DNA of 64,000 bases from Owenia fusiformis (Eukaryota; Annelida; Polychaeta; Sabellida; Oweniidae): assembly GCA_903813345.2 (NCBI GenBank), contig CAIIXF020000005.1:20897375-20961374 (forward strand), given 5' to 3'. Made by a program: the position numbers and the translations under genes. This document shows positions 40,501 to 48,242 of the stretch, in pieces. The notes below the pieces were generated by a model. It did not search any database. It was not told where the DNA came from and worked only from the letters and a program-made list of their open reading frames with translations. The number at the start of each line of letters is the position of its first letter. The first letter of the stretch is position 1.

Positions 40501-43500
40501 CATCCCTGAAAATTTCAGATGAATCCCTCCAATGGTTTGGCTGGAAACCTGTAGACAAGTCTTGAAAGTGAAGATTTAAGGACGGAAAATCCAAAATGGC
40601 CACCTTAAGATTTACCCAGAATGCCCAAAAACTAATCAGTTCTTGACGTTGATATGTAGAAACATCCCTGAAAATTTCAGATGAATCCCTCAAATGGTTT
40701 GGCTGGAAACCTGTAGACAAGTCTTGAAAGTGAAGATTTTAGGACGGAAAATCCAAAATGGCCACCTTAAGATTTACCCAGAATGCCCAAAAACTAATCA
40801 GTTCTTGATGTTGATATGAAGAAACATCCCTGAAAATTTCAGATGAATCCCTCAAATTGTTTGGCTGGAAACCTGTAGACAAGCTGAAAAGTGAGACGCC
40901 GCCCGCCCGCCGCCCGCTTGCCCGTCAAGCTGACTACAATATTGTAGTACCTTTTGTTAGGTACGATAAAAAAACAAAATATAACTTTAGATCGATATAT
41001 AACAGTCTATACTTAGTGGAAATATTGAAGATAATCGCGGAAAACAATTCCTAGCTTCTTTCACCTCGAGGGGCTCTGCTGGGGAGTTTTTCAATCACTC
41101 AACATAGTTAGATTCTTGCTTTATTTTAGCGATATTTACCGTATTCTCTCCAATAACGATACTTATCCTATGCCAAGTAGAGTTTTAGGGAGATAAGTTG
41201 GTAAGATATATCCCGTATCCTGATTTTGAGGTTTCAATATCCTGAACCTCCATATCTCCCGCCATATCTCCCGCTCCAGGGCATATCTTCCCGCTTGGAA
41301 AAAAAATTGAAAAAATAAGATTTTTTTTTTAAAAAAAATGTGAAAAAATTTTGAAAAAAGAAAAAATTGAAAAAAGACAAAATAGAATTTTTTTCAAAAA
41401 ATTAGAAAAATGTAAAAAAATTGAAAGAAAATTAGAAAACTCTACTTAGGATAAAGCAGTTATGTACGGTCGGTTTGGATATTGGGTTCATCCCTCGTGA
41501 GATATGCACATCTACCTTCGGTCCCTACGGTCCCTCAGGTAGATATGCATATCTCCCTCTGGATAAACCCCATATCCAAAACCTCCCAGTACATAACCCT
41601 TATTATTCCATAGTTAGCATGATATTCATAGGATAACATGTGAAAATAAAAACGGTATTTTTGTAATCAGTGGTAAAATATGATATTTTTGACAAACTTT
41701 CACTTAACCATAGCATACGATTTTTTAGCCATGACATACGACGTCGTATGCGATGGTTTATGGATTTTTGCTACTTCAGACTCAAAACGAGGCTAAGTGT
41801 CAACATCGCCGGATCGTTTGGAAAATTCGAATTAAATGACTTAATTTCCGACGATTCTGATGATGACTTTAACTATGGAATAAAAAGAACATCCTATGAT
41901 TTATGAGTGATATGATTTTAATCCACTCATGGTTATTGATATCTGCACTCTCTCGCTACGCTCGCTCGTGCAGATATCATATCCATTCGTGGATAAAAAT
42001 CATATCACTCATAAATCATAGGATATCCTCTATTATCATTATTGTAAATATATGCTGTCACTTTCTTTGCAAATAAGGCATTTTTGGCAAGAAAAATTCC
42101 CATAAATGAAATTTCCGGGGATTTTTGACTTCTCTCATATATGGACACTCTTTGTAATGGTTTACAATGGGAATTTCAATTTCAAAATCGCCGTGGGCAC
42201 TTATTACGGCGAATATGGTATTTATCTATAATTTGATTCTACATATATCAAGGATATTAACGACATTGCATTTTTTAAAAAATGTTAAGTGACCCCAGGG
42301 GTGTCTATGGCCATTCTTTCTTTCTGGTCAGCATCTAAATGGCAAATACTGCACAATTTTTTAAATCCAAGTATAAAAGTTTATGAAAATGAAACATCTA
42401 TAAGCCTCACCTGGTTATTAGAGAATGAACTGCTCCTTATGATAGATTTCATGTGTGAATTGTCAAGGGAAGACTCTTCAAACTTGTTCACCATCTTTCT
42501 CACAGTTGCATCATCTTTGCCATTTTTTGTTGTAGTTGCTCGGACTTCCCACACATCTGGTTTCTTATTTTTTGGAATTATTGGAGGTTTATTTTGGTCT
42601 CCACTGTGCGATCTCCCTTGTGCTCTCATACTAGAGTCAGTTATGGCTCTAGCACTAAGTTTATGTATTCTCTGGGGGTCACCTATATTGGCATAATCAG
42701 CTGGGTCTGGATTCACCTGCCTGCCTGGGTGAAGTCTGGATGTTGAGTTAGAACCCTTAAGGTGTCTTATGCCTCTGAGATTATTGTCTCTGTCTCCCCT
42801 TGGGAAGTTATCTATTGAATGCGAGGACTCTGCATCACTGCTACAGTAACCAGTTTGGGATTGCTGCTTTTGGCGACTCTGAAGAATTTTCTGCATACTT
42901 TTTCGAATGTTTTCTGCATCTGTTTGTGAATTTAGTAGCTTACTGTTGGGGGATAAAGTTGGCCTGGCTCGGATGTTTAAAAAGTCTTGCTCTTTGTTTT
43001 GACTTAATGGCTGGTCAGGAGGTGGAGTATAATTTCCCTGTGGGTGATTTGCATCACCTGAGAGGTCTACAACACATACCCTGGCCTGGTCTGTGGGTGG
43101 AGCATCATCCCTAGCAAAACCTAGTCCACTATCACTATTACTACTATTGCTGAGACTACGTTGGGCAGCTAGATTCCCTACCTCCTGGGCTCGGGCTAAC
43201 TCAGCTTCCACTATACCCCCTGGATGGTCCTGATAAAGAGCAGCGATACATTGCAATATAGGGGAAGGATTGCGTGGAAACTCTTGGCACTGATTACTAT
43301 CTACATCCATGGTACATTTAATTCTGAATGATTTGGCTTTTGAGGTATGTACACTGTGAGAGGTTAGCTCTGGTTCAACCATGAACACATGACAGGAATT
43401 ACTTGGCATTCCATCTTCCTGGTGACGGACATCCGGCTGAGTTACAAGCCCAAAGAATCGTTTATCATCAGGACACAGTCCGCTGAATGCTAGTCTTTCT

Positions 43501-44612
43501 GCAGGATAACATGCAATGTCATTTCTCCTGTTATCCACGAGTTTCACATATGAGTTGTAAACTTCCATAAGCACCAACGTGTGTATTTTTTGCTCTACTC
43601 GCAAACGTTTGATTGCACTGCGGATTGACTGCATACAGGGTTTAGGTAGACTAGCATCACATGGCATCTCTACAGAGCCTATATAACCTACAACTGCTCT
43701 GAGGTTTGCCTCTGTAGGAGGCTGGTTTGGGTCATAGATAGGCTGTTCACCAGCCCCTAGGTGTGGCTGGATGGATGGCGATAAAATATTCGATAGGTCC
43801 CGAGGGGTAAATCGAACCTGGGGTCTAGCATGACCTGCATCTTCCATGGCAAAATGTTCATGTTGGTATTTACGATCCGGATGGATTTGTTTGGAGTTTG
43901 GATCTATATCCCTGAGTGCATTACTTCTATGGCGATCAGTTGTCCCTATATGACCCTTTAAATGCCCGTTACTTCCTATATGTCCCTTTAATGGCCCACT
44001 ATGTCCAACCTGAGCCTTTAAGGAACCGCTGGGGTGTTTGTTTCTATTGCAATGATATTTTTCCTGATCATTGGTATCATACCAGTCATATCTCAGTGGG
44101 CCATCATTATGTTTCCCAACACTATTGTGTCTAATCTTAGGACAAGCTCCATATTTATTTTGAGCATAATCATTCACATTTTGTTCAGATATAAATATCC
44201 CACCTGCATGAAGATCAGCAAGCACCTTTTCGGCCCTGTTGATTCCAGTAGGTCTTGGGGGCCTTACACGAGTGGGATGCTTTGTCTTAGGTTTGTTGTG
44301 AAAGTCTTCTTCTGATGAGTCTGAACCATTAATATTTTCAGCAATTTGAAGTTGAAGTAGTCCAACTGATGAGCCAATAATTCTCACAACGTCATCATGA
44401 TCCGCTTGGCTGACATCCATGCTGTTTACAGCCATAAGGAAGTCTCCCGCTTTAAGGCCCATCCTGTCTGCTGGGCTCCCAGCCACTATACTGCTCAGTA
44501 TGCATGGCTGCTGGCCTGATATAGTGAACCCATAGCCGCTACTCCCCCTACTCAGGTCAACCACCCGTAATCCGGGAGTAGGACGCTTTTTACGTCGTCG
44601 TCCAGCCTGCAT
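16459..44612 (-). CDS. RGS12: RGS12-like regulator of G-protein signalling, coding span of 12 exons (3' end incomplete)
   Basis: Twelve minus-strand exons (listed separately) all have consensus GT-AG borders and join without a frame error: 3688 coding bases, 1229 complete codons plus one base. Domain order is PDZ (about 14-93), PTB (about 303-465), linker, RGS (about 841-963), linker, then two Ras-binding domains (about 1086-1225). PDZ-PTB-RGS-RBD-RBD is diagnostic of RGS12; RGS14 and fly loco lack the PDZ and PTB. Known role of the family: the RGS domain accelerates GTP hydrolysis on Gi/o alpha subunits, the PTB binds phosphotyrosine proteins or channels, and the RBDs bind Ras/Raf. The C-terminal GoLoco motif expected of the family is not visible, and the last exon ends at a phase-1 donor, so the gene very likely continues past the left edge. 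Introns hold nearly all the repeats of the window. Identification is by my reading of family motifs, not by a search. Confidence 0.92.
17181..17378 (-). CDS. RGS12: RGS12-like exon 11: end of RBD1 and start of RBD2
   Basis: A 198-base phase 0-0 exon of 66 codons. Acceptor AAACTTGCAG, donor [28 protein letters not shown] closes the first [23 protein letters not shown] opens the second, closely following the vertebrate pattern (TLFRLDLVPINRSVGLKAKP), then the helix [14 protein letters not shown] and the strand YMVVHV. Confidence 0.95.
17590..18860. repeat. Tandem-core element D2, degraded
   Basis: Begins ACAGCAACTCCAGAGTAGC and ends near CATCCAGACACATGAACGGAC. About seven diverged core units with TTTGAGTTATCAAAGATTA, AAAATGGCAGCCATTTT and CCTAGGCAGCAGCATAT lie between. 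One unit is interrupted by a retroposed LINE end (18258-18555). Confidence 0.6.
18258..18555 (-). mobile_element. 5'-truncated LINE 3' end retroposed into D2
   Basis: Read on the minus strand it starts abruptly, ends in a poly-A run (plus-strand T run at 18251-18258), and is flanked by a direct repeat ATTATACTTTTT on both sides. The first part encodes [20 protein letters not shown] then [13 protein letters not shown] and stop, a layout typical of the extreme C terminus of a non-LTR reverse transcriptase. Target duplication plus A tail show retrotransposition. Confidence 0.55.
19381..19690 (-). pseudogene. Mariner/Tc1-type transposase C-terminal remnant
   Basis: The minus-strand frame reads [20 protein letters not shown], stop, [31 protein letters not shown], ... 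stop, [30 protein letters not shown]...W.P.TPD.N..DYH.WG is the well-known pre-catalytic signature of IS630/Tc1/mariner DDE transposases (usual form WPP.SPDLNP.D). Two in-frame stops and loss of the N-terminal half make it inactive. Confidence 0.8.
19913..20320. mobile_element. MITE family E, copy 2
   Basis: Ends AATAACGCAAATGCGAGTAG and ACTCGCATCTAGTCTATT, with interior CACCACCAGGTGGCT. It is inserted in the right inverted repeat of the mariner-like element; the left inverted repeat provides the uninterrupted sequence (ATGGTCTATTGTTCATG at about 19161-19177). Confidence 0.8.
20963..21217. mobile_element. MITE family E, copy 3 (right end lost)
   Basis: Starts CAGATGCAAGTAGGTAG and keeps CGCCACCAGGTGGCT and GGGGGCTATGGGAAATC, but stops short of the CTCGCATCT end. 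Truncated copy. Confidence 0.65.
21432..21626 (-). CDS. RGS12: RGS12-like exon 10: first Ras-binding domain
   Basis: A 195-base phase 0-0 exon of 65 codons. Acceptor CCTTTTACAG, donor [29 protein letters not shown] is the first beta-hairpin of a ubiquitin-fold [22 protein letters not shown] is its helix, and [11 protein letters not shown] leads into the next exon. Vertebrate RGS12 has the equivalent HLPDGTSCVV segment here. The intron to exon 9 is 2.5 kb and holds two hAT-like elements. Confidence 0.93.
21990..22445. mobile_element. Small hAT-like non-autonomous element
   Basis: The ends TAGGAGTCCCAAGATTCA and (complement of right end) TAGGCGTCCTAGATACA are inverted repeats. Flanks GTTCATTT and GTTTCTTT could be an 8-base target duplication with two changes. 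The interior contains repeated GATACGAG/CGTATC motifs like those in the hAT element at 62254. Confidence 0.5.
22477..23914. mobile_element. hAT-like element with perfect 8-base target duplication
   Basis: Terminal inverted repeats TAGAGGTGTCA/TGACACCTCTA are flanked by identical ATATGTAT at 22469-22476 and 23915-23922. Just inside both ends are runs of GGGTCGG/CCCGACC motifs in opposite orientation. An 8-base duplication is the hAT hallmark. 1438 bases with no transposase frame; a palindrome block (23206-23700) lies inside. Confidence 0.8.
23206..23700. repeat. Cluster of palindromes with a CTACG-type centre, with a small open frame
   Basis: The hairpin GCGGGCAGATATAGTATATC..GCCCGC at 23252-23293 is followed at 23545-23655 by a long palindrome: GGATATTGGGATTATCCC / GGAATAATCCCAATATCC around TCGGGACCTACGGCCCTTGGG. 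A 36-codon frame (23331-23441, [14 protein letters not shown]...[12 protein letters not shown]) lies between. Related copies are at about 12120-12245, 41140-41620 and 41915-42030. Confidence 0.5.
24155..24312 (-). CDS. RGS12: RGS12-like exon 9 (basic Ser-rich linker)
   Basis: A 158-base exon (phase 1 in, phase 0 out). Acceptor TATCTCTCCAG, donor GAG|GTATGG. The split codon A+GT gives Ser, then [15 protein letters not shown] and a Ser-rich stretch ([15 protein letters not shown]) ending TSRE. No domain; this corresponds to the phosphorylatable linker between RGS and RBD. The intron on its 5' side is 5.5 kb and contains the three family C tandem-core elements. Confidence 0.88.
25336..26164. repeat. 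Tandem-core element C1
   Basis: Starts GACAACAGCAACGCCAAAGC followed by ATCCCATTGAACAG, and ends with a GACGGACGGAC tract and TTGTTCGATGGGATAA, so ATCCCAT.GAAC and GTTCGATGGGAT are complementary ends. The core units (about 145-150 bp) carry CCAAATATGAACAAAATCGC, ACTACTTTTCGAGTTATAG and AAAATGGCGGCCATTT. Pearl/Helentron-like layout. Confidence 0.75.
26600..28163. repeat. Tandem-core element C2, left end lost, with an insertion
   Basis: The core units (26640-27190) and the right end (TCCCTCCGAACTTCGTTCAATGGGATAA) match C1 and C3. The block 27197-27833 is foreign: it breaks CATGTGCTTCTTTAATATC of the C consensus, and CTTTAA appears on both sides. Its right half (27650-27833) is an inverted relative of 21733-21915. 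Confidence 0.65.
28421..29558. repeat. Tandem-core element C3, most complete copy
   Basis: Starts GAACAACGGCAACGCCAAAGC..GAATCCCATCGAACAGCC, ends GGACGGACGTACG..CTTCGTTCGATGGGATAA. About four units of 150 bp, each with the internal self-complementary motif AATGGCGGCCATTTTGAAAA followed by ATGGCCGCC. No coding content. Confidence 0.8.
29832..29913 (-). CDS. RGS12: RGS12-like exon 8 (linker)
   Basis: An 82-base exon of 27 codons plus one base (phase 0 in, phase 1 out). Acceptor TGTTCAAG, donor AAAA|GTAAGA. It encodes [12 protein letters not shown], an acidic patch, then [12 protein letters not shown] basic stretch followed by a hydrophobic-W-S segment is found at the same place in vertebrate RGS12 and also precedes a splice junction there. 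This supports the call although the exon is short. Confidence 0.85.
30103..30246 (-). CDS. RGS12: RGS12-like exon 7: end of RGS domain
   Basis: A 144-base phase 0-0 exon of 48 codons. Acceptor TTCATTTTCAG, donor GAG|GTACAA. It encodes [16 protein letters not shown], the conserved RGS helix 8 (SYxRFLKS), followed by [13 protein letters not shown], then leaves the domain with a Pro/Gln-rich tail ending NQGKE. Confidence 0.95.
31160..31400. repeat. Repeat H copy 1 (palindrome ATGTCACTATCGTGGC)
   Basis: GAGGTTATGTCACTATCGTGG and CACTATAGTGACATAAAC are inverted around CCCGAGGTCTCAGTGATATA. Nearly the same 240 bases recur at 61082-61320, and both copies sit inside A elements. Confidence 0.6.
34978..35702. 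mobile_element. Near-complete palindrome (fold-back) inserted in LINE remnant
   Basis: The ends GGTATCGATATGG and CCATATCGATACC, inner GTTTTTCTCTTAAACCA/TGGTTTAAGAGAAA, and further in CTTTCCGAACCTTGTTGGAA/TTCCAATGAGGTTCGGAAAG and TTTTGGTTCATTTTAAAAAA/its complement all pair around a centre near 35340. Almost the entire 725 bases are self-complementary. Confidence 0.7.
35710..36048 (+). pseudogene. Non-LTR reverse transcriptase C-terminal fragment
   Basis: The open frame [20 protein letters not shown] then [20 protein letters not shown] continues to a stop at 36048. The pattern (hydrophobic helix, W-K-I-N-V, CxxC, E..KHLFF.C) is the zinc-knuckle-like C-terminal region of LINE reverse transcriptases (usual form CxFC...E...HLF..C). 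It is followed by an A-rich tail. The upstream part is broken by the fold-back element, so it is a dead fragment. Confidence 0.75.
36357..36503 (-). CDS. RGS12: RGS12-like exon 6: RGS domain
   Basis: A 147-base phase 0-0 exon of 49 codons. Acceptor TATTTCCAG, donor [26 protein letters not shown] and [11 protein letters not shown] match the RGS helix 5-6 region (REIF...PVNIDSQA in vertebrates); [14 protein letters not shown] is the helix 7 start. The 5.5-kb intron 201 bases after the preceding exon is short on that side, but the next intron (to 30246) is 6.1 kb and filled by fold-back element A3. Confidence 0.95.
36704..36790 (-). CDS. RGS12: RGS12-like exon 5: RGS domain core
   Basis: An 87-base phase 0-0 exon of 29 codons. 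Acceptor GTTTTTCTAG, donor ATG|GTAAGT. It encodes [15 protein letters not shown], containing the EN pair that contacts the G-alpha switch regions in RGS proteins, then a Lys/Glu-rich helix ending EDIHM. The sequence is intact at this functional site, so GAP activity is expected. Confidence 0.95.
36925..37367. mobile_element. MITE family E, copy 4
   Basis: Ends TCAATAACGCAGATGCGAGTAG (left) and CTACTCGCATCTAGTCTATTGA (right) are inverted. The interior carries CACCACCAGGTGGCTCG and GGGTCTATGGGGAATC. It sits in the intron between RGS12-like exons 4 and 5. Confidence 0.8.
37592..37777 (-). CDS. RGS12: RGS12-like exon 4: start of RGS domain
   Basis: A 186-base phase 0-0 exon of 62 codons. Acceptor TCTTTCCAG, donor ACA|GTAAGG. 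It starts [15 protein letters not shown] and reaches the RGS box at [12 protein letters not shown], the alpha1-alpha2 start that is nearly invariant in RGS12/14 ([10 protein letters not shown]). The exon ends at RATFT, and the next exon continues with [12 protein letters not shown], the expected helix 3-4 sequence. The upstream half carries a basic ASKRGEMFG segment. Confidence 0.93.
37952..38077 (-). CDS. RGS12: RGS12-like exon 3, probable cassette (linker)
   Basis: A 126-base phase 0-0 exon of 42 codons, [16 protein letters not shown] to TEMAQSIA, with a strong donor (GCG|GTAAGT). The acceptor chosen (ATGCTTCAG) is the only one that keeps phase 0 with exon 2, and its pyrimidine tract is poor. 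Alternatives at TTATAG and CACTAG give phase 1, and a second TTATAG gives phase 2. Because the neighbouring exons are also phase 0, the exon can be included or skipped without changing the frame. No domain recognised. Confidence 0.5.
38482..38553 (-). CDS. RGS12: RGS12-like exon 2 (linker)
   Basis: A 72-base phase 0-0 exon of 24 codons beginning [16 protein letters not shown] and ending NSVE. The acceptor is CATTTCAG (38554 upward) and the donor is GAG|GTGAGA. It lies in the linker between PTB and RGS and has no recognisable domain. The intron towards exon 1 is 3.9 kb. Support is splice-site quality and phase; there is no domain homology to lean on. Confidence 0.7.
38554..40031. other. RGS12-like intron 1, left part; no element recognised
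   Basis: A moderately GC-rich stretch at 39360-39720 (GTGACATCCTGTTGAGCTC, CACAGCCAGTGGTGG) may be an old repeat, but no frame or symmetry supports a call. Confidence 0.35.
40032..40975. repeat. Tandem-core element B3, very regular array
   Basis: Five units of about 165 bp, more alike than in B1 or B2, each with AATCCAAAATGGCCACC, AACTAATCAGTTCTTGACG and GGTTTGGCTGGAAACCTGTA. Ends with GCCGCCCGCCCGCCGCCCGC and GGTACGATAAAAAA. High similarity between units suggests recent expansion or homogenisation. A left terminal motif like that of B1 was not found. Confidence 0.7.
41140..42030. repeat. CTACG-centred palindromes with a small acidic open frame
   Basis: The palindrome at 41470-41600 (GGATATTGGGTTCATCCCTC / GGATAAACCCCATATCC) surrounds ATCTACCTTCGGTCCCTACGGTCCCTCAGGTAGAT. 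A second at 41908-42010 (TCATGGTTATTGATATCTGC / GCAGATATCATATCC) surrounds CTCTCTCGCTACGCTCGCTCG. Between them 41670-41906 (+) is an open frame ending [20 protein letters not shown]. The preceding 41290-41440 is A-rich low complexity. Confidence 0.5.
42411..44612 (-). CDS. RGS12: RGS12-like exon 1 (coding): PDZ and PTB domains
   Basis: This exon carries 734 codons from ATG 44612 to a CAG|GTGAGG donor (last coding base 42411, phase 0). The ATG lies 5 bases inside an acceptor (ATTGCAG at 44618-44624), and the following residues [11 protein letters not shown] align with the start of vertebrate RGS12. The more upstream in-frame Met at 44654 is therefore intronic. PDZ: residues about 14-93, with GYGFT (26-30) as the carboxylate-binding loop and [12 protein letters not shown] typical of the fold. 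PTB: residues about 303-465, starting [12 protein letters not shown] and ending near [10 protein letters not shown]. Between them is a His/Gly-rich stretch with a short internal repeat ([11 protein letters not shown] then HLKGHIG, about 206-222). After the PTB a Ser-rich, polar, probably disordered linker runs to the donor, including a serine run [14 protein letters not shown]. Confidence 0.95.
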
Positions 44613-44617
44613 CTTAT

Positions 44618-47362
44618 CTGCAATATAGAATACAGCAAAGTTAGTAAATGACAAAATTACAAGATCATTTTCAGCAACTCAGCAATACTGGGGAGATCAC
44701 TGAGAGAAAAACTAAGTATCAGAATTGGAAAATAAATAAAATGTACACTTATTTCTATTCACATTTAACATGCAAAATTTTATATCCTAAAACAAAATAA
44801 AAGTAAAAATTACAATTCTCACTTATACTTTGATATAGAGAATAACAGAAATTTTTGGTGATGCCCTAAATAGTACACCACACTATAAAATCAAATAATT
44901 GATATTAGTTGTACTTTGCATATCATAAACAGTGTTCTCCACATGATTTTTTCTCAAATGGGTGCACAACTCCAAATTTCACAATTGGACAGAAATTGGT
45001 CAAAATATGCCCATTTTTCTCATTTTCAAGTAGGTGCAAATGGATTGTCAGGTGGGTGCAAGCCTGTTTTTAAAATCTCAGGTGGGTGCTGCACCAACTT
45101 GCTTACCTTCATTCAATATGAAAACTAAGTAATGCTTTACTCTATGGTAATAGTAATGTTACTTTATCATGTAATTGAATCCTTGCATATGGTTGGCATT
45201 TCAACCTTAGTAACTTACTTGAACTAATGACCATTTTACATACCATGTCGAGGTTACACTGATGATTTCATAAGAGCAAACATGAAATTAGCCTTGCCCA
45301 GGTTGGTATTTTTTAACTTATCTGATCTTGAATTATTACTGCCTTGTACAATCTTATGCATCACCGCTGATATTATGATAAGTTATTCAGCTGTTTCGAG
45401 ATTTCCATAATTCCTACGCTGTCAGGGTATCGCGAAACTGTATTGATAAGTAAGATCGCATGAACACACTTCAGGCTGATTGACCAATCAAAACGTTATC
45501 AGGTTCACCTGCATAAACAAAGCAAAAACAATGCAAAAAGACCTACATGTAGTCCATATAGTCGTCGATCTGATTCAGAGATTGATCGAAATCTCAGCCT
45601 AAATCTAGCTATCATGTTAGATCATTTCAGCAAACTTTTCAATGTTTCTTGTTGAAATCTTCTCACCTCTTGGTATCCGATTGATGTTCCAGCATCCACT
45701 AAACTCTGATTTATATTTATCTAGTAAAATATATGTATCTTCATTATGAATTGTGCAAGATTTGCTTGTGAAAAGTATATTTGTTTTGACTGTGCATAAT
45801 AATGAGCTAATGCTGCAGGGCGGTGGTTGATTGGCTAAATTTAAAGATATAAACATTTGGTCAGTAAACCATGTAGCTTTCTCAGTGGTACAAGGCGGTC
45901 ATAAGAAATAGAAATCAAGATAAGTAAAAGATACTGAATTGGGCAAGGCTTAACCAGGGTTCGAACTTAATTTTTTAGACTGGTAGTGAAAAAAGTTACC
46001 TGACATTTTTTCTAGGTAACTAAATTCCAAAGTAAGGTAGTTGTTTTTACCTGTTGAGAAAAATTTGATAAACACAGTTTTCCTTGACACTAAAAACAAA
46101 TCTATTGATCTGGTGATCTCAAGTTTATTATAAGAAGGCCCCTGCAGGGGGGCCTCCTATTAATTTTATAAATATTACTATCATTTTTTATTCTTCCTAA
46201 ACCCCTTTCTCCTACTTCCAACTACCTTTCAACCATCTCCTACATGCACCTTCCAGGGACCTTGGCTGAACTTGGCGGGAAAGAACTTTTTTATCTAGGT
46301 CAAGGTCAAAATCAAGGTCAAATCAAACATTTTTTTCCAGTTTCTCAAATTCTGACACTACACAAGTTTTGACCAGATTTTGAGATATTGAGGGTAAAAA
46401 AAAGGTCAAAAAAGATCTTTTTTCAACTTGCTTCAAATTGACCAAGTTTTTTATTAAAACTCATCTACAAGTTGTCAAGATTCCAAATCTGACCTTACTT
46501 TTGTCCTTTGGTTGACCTTCAGTGACCTCTGAAAAGCCAAAAAAGTTGATTTTTCGAATCAATTTTCTGGATTCAAATTTAGGTGCATTTAATCACATAA
46601 GACCTTAAAGATGTTAATTTAAGAGCAAAAAAGGCTCCAAAACTTAATAAAATATGTAGTTCGGATGTTCATTTATGTCTGTAGATTATATTTTATACCA
46701 CAAACACTTATAAATACCTGAAATTTGCAATAAAAGTGCCCAAAAATTGTTGTTTCGAAATTCCCCATTTTTCCTGTATCGCGCTAGTCACGTGACCATT
46801 ACGCGTAGCAGGCAATGTAGAGTATTACAGATATTTATACAGTACATATTTCAACATGTTCAATATGGCAAACATCAGCGATTCTGATTCCCGGGTTCTG
46901 GGAAATGGCTATATAAATCGGCGAGAGGGTGTAATTTGACTGAGGACAATTTAAGGAGGGGAAATGTGTCCAAGTATGCCAGTAAGAGAGCATATGGGGA
47001 CTTTAGACAAGTACTATGACACTGACAGAGAATCAACAAAAAACGTGAGTTCTGGAATGACCCGTTGCCACTGACTGAGGATCCCAGCGATCCTTTATCC
47101 TACTCAGTTTGAATTTAGACGCAGAAAACAGGTTATAAAAACAGGTTTTTTTCAAAGTTATCAAATTTAGAAAATATGGATCTTGTTTTTGAGTGGCTTA
47201 ACAAGCATTTAGATACAAGACTTTGCGCAGACGTGCAGTAAATTGGCAATTGCAAATTGCAAAATCAGATCGTCAAATTAATCGCTTCGTTTTTAAACAT
47301 ATGCTTCATATCTTCATCCAAAACTTTAGGATTTGATAGAGATAAGTTATATTTTTATTATA
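44618..47362. other. Intron upstream of the start codon; no element defined
   Basis: Contains short repeat-like pieces: a GGTGGGTGCA-rich stretch (44970-45100) and AAGGTCAAGGTCAAAATCAAGG with related motifs (46300-46560), resembling 48350-48600. TCACGTGACCATTACGCG near 46789 is CpG-containing. No frame is supported. Confidence 0.4.
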
Positions 47363-48242
47363 AAATATGTTAGGTCATCTAGTATTTTTTTTTGAACTGA
47401 TACCCTTCTAAGATACGAGATCTATTAAAAAAGGCGCATCATCACCAACGTGCAAAAGTCAATGTTTTTGCTATAAATCAGGCAACAATGGTCTACACGA
47501 CCTGTAATAAATAGGTATAAGGGACATTATTATCACAATACTTATGACATTGCTCACTTTTTAAAGTTAGTTTCCACGCGTTATACAAAAAATAATCGAA
47601 AAAAATTAATTTGGGATGGAGGGGGGGATCGGATGGAGGGGGGGATCATGTGTATATAAGACATGATAAGACATGCTACTTGAATTTATTCTTATGACTG
47701 CAAATTTTCCCATTTTTCATTCTCCTGAGATATAATATCCAGTTTCTAAATGGGGTACTGAGTTTAGTTTTTTTCAAATACACGAGTTCTTGTGAATTTG
47801 TTCTATCGTAAAGATATATAAATCCCCCCTCCATCCGATCCCCCCCTCCATCCCAAATTAATTTATTTCGATTATTTTTTGTGTAACGCATGGAAACTAA
47901 GTTTAAAAAGTGAGCAATGTCATCAGTATTGTAATAATAACGCCCCTTATACCTATTTATTACAGGTTGTGTAGACCATTGTTGCCCGATTTATGGCAAA
48001 AACATTGACTTTTGCACATTGGTGATGATGGGCCTTTTTTAATAGATCTCATATCTTAGAAGGGTATCAGTTCAACAAAAACACTAGATGACCTAACATA
48101 TTTTGCCATGCATTGCGCCTATTCATTTGGCAATTCAGTTGTAAATTTTCTCTTGAAAAAATAAATCCTCCAAATTTGTTGAGTTTTCTTGCAGAAATCG
48201 CCTGATCCCCCCCTCCTCATTTTTGTACGATCACCGGGTGTG
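47363..48242. mobile_element. Fold-back element A4 (left terminus lost)
   Basis: The arms 47367-47620 and 47850-48110 are inverted copies (GTTAGGTCATCTAG.., GGCGCATCATCACC.., GCAACAATGGTCTACACGAC). The centre is bounded by GGATGGAGGGGGGGATC repeats on both sides, and the right terminus is ACGATCACCGGGTGTG. The central segment is in reverse orientation relative to A3 and A5. Confidence 0.75.

Noticed and set aside
40415-40720. 101-codon minus-strand frame made of two near-identical halves ([16 protein letters not shown]..)
   Set aside because: Two units of the B3 array read in one frame; the same frame is broken in B1 and B2.
40032-40975. Regular repeats considered as a CRISPR-like array
   Set aside because: The units are 165 bp and contiguous without unique spacers, in an animal genome, so this is a minisatellite.
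42289-43114. Plus-strand open frames of 104 and 135 codons
   Set aside because: They are antisense to the long RGS12-like exon, a common by-product of its codon use, and resemble no protein.
44613-44654. Upstream in-frame Met that would lengthen the RGS12-like N terminus by 14 residues
   Set aside because: A clear acceptor (TATTGCAG) lies between it and the ATG at 44612, and RGS12 homologues begin at the MQAG-equivalent position.
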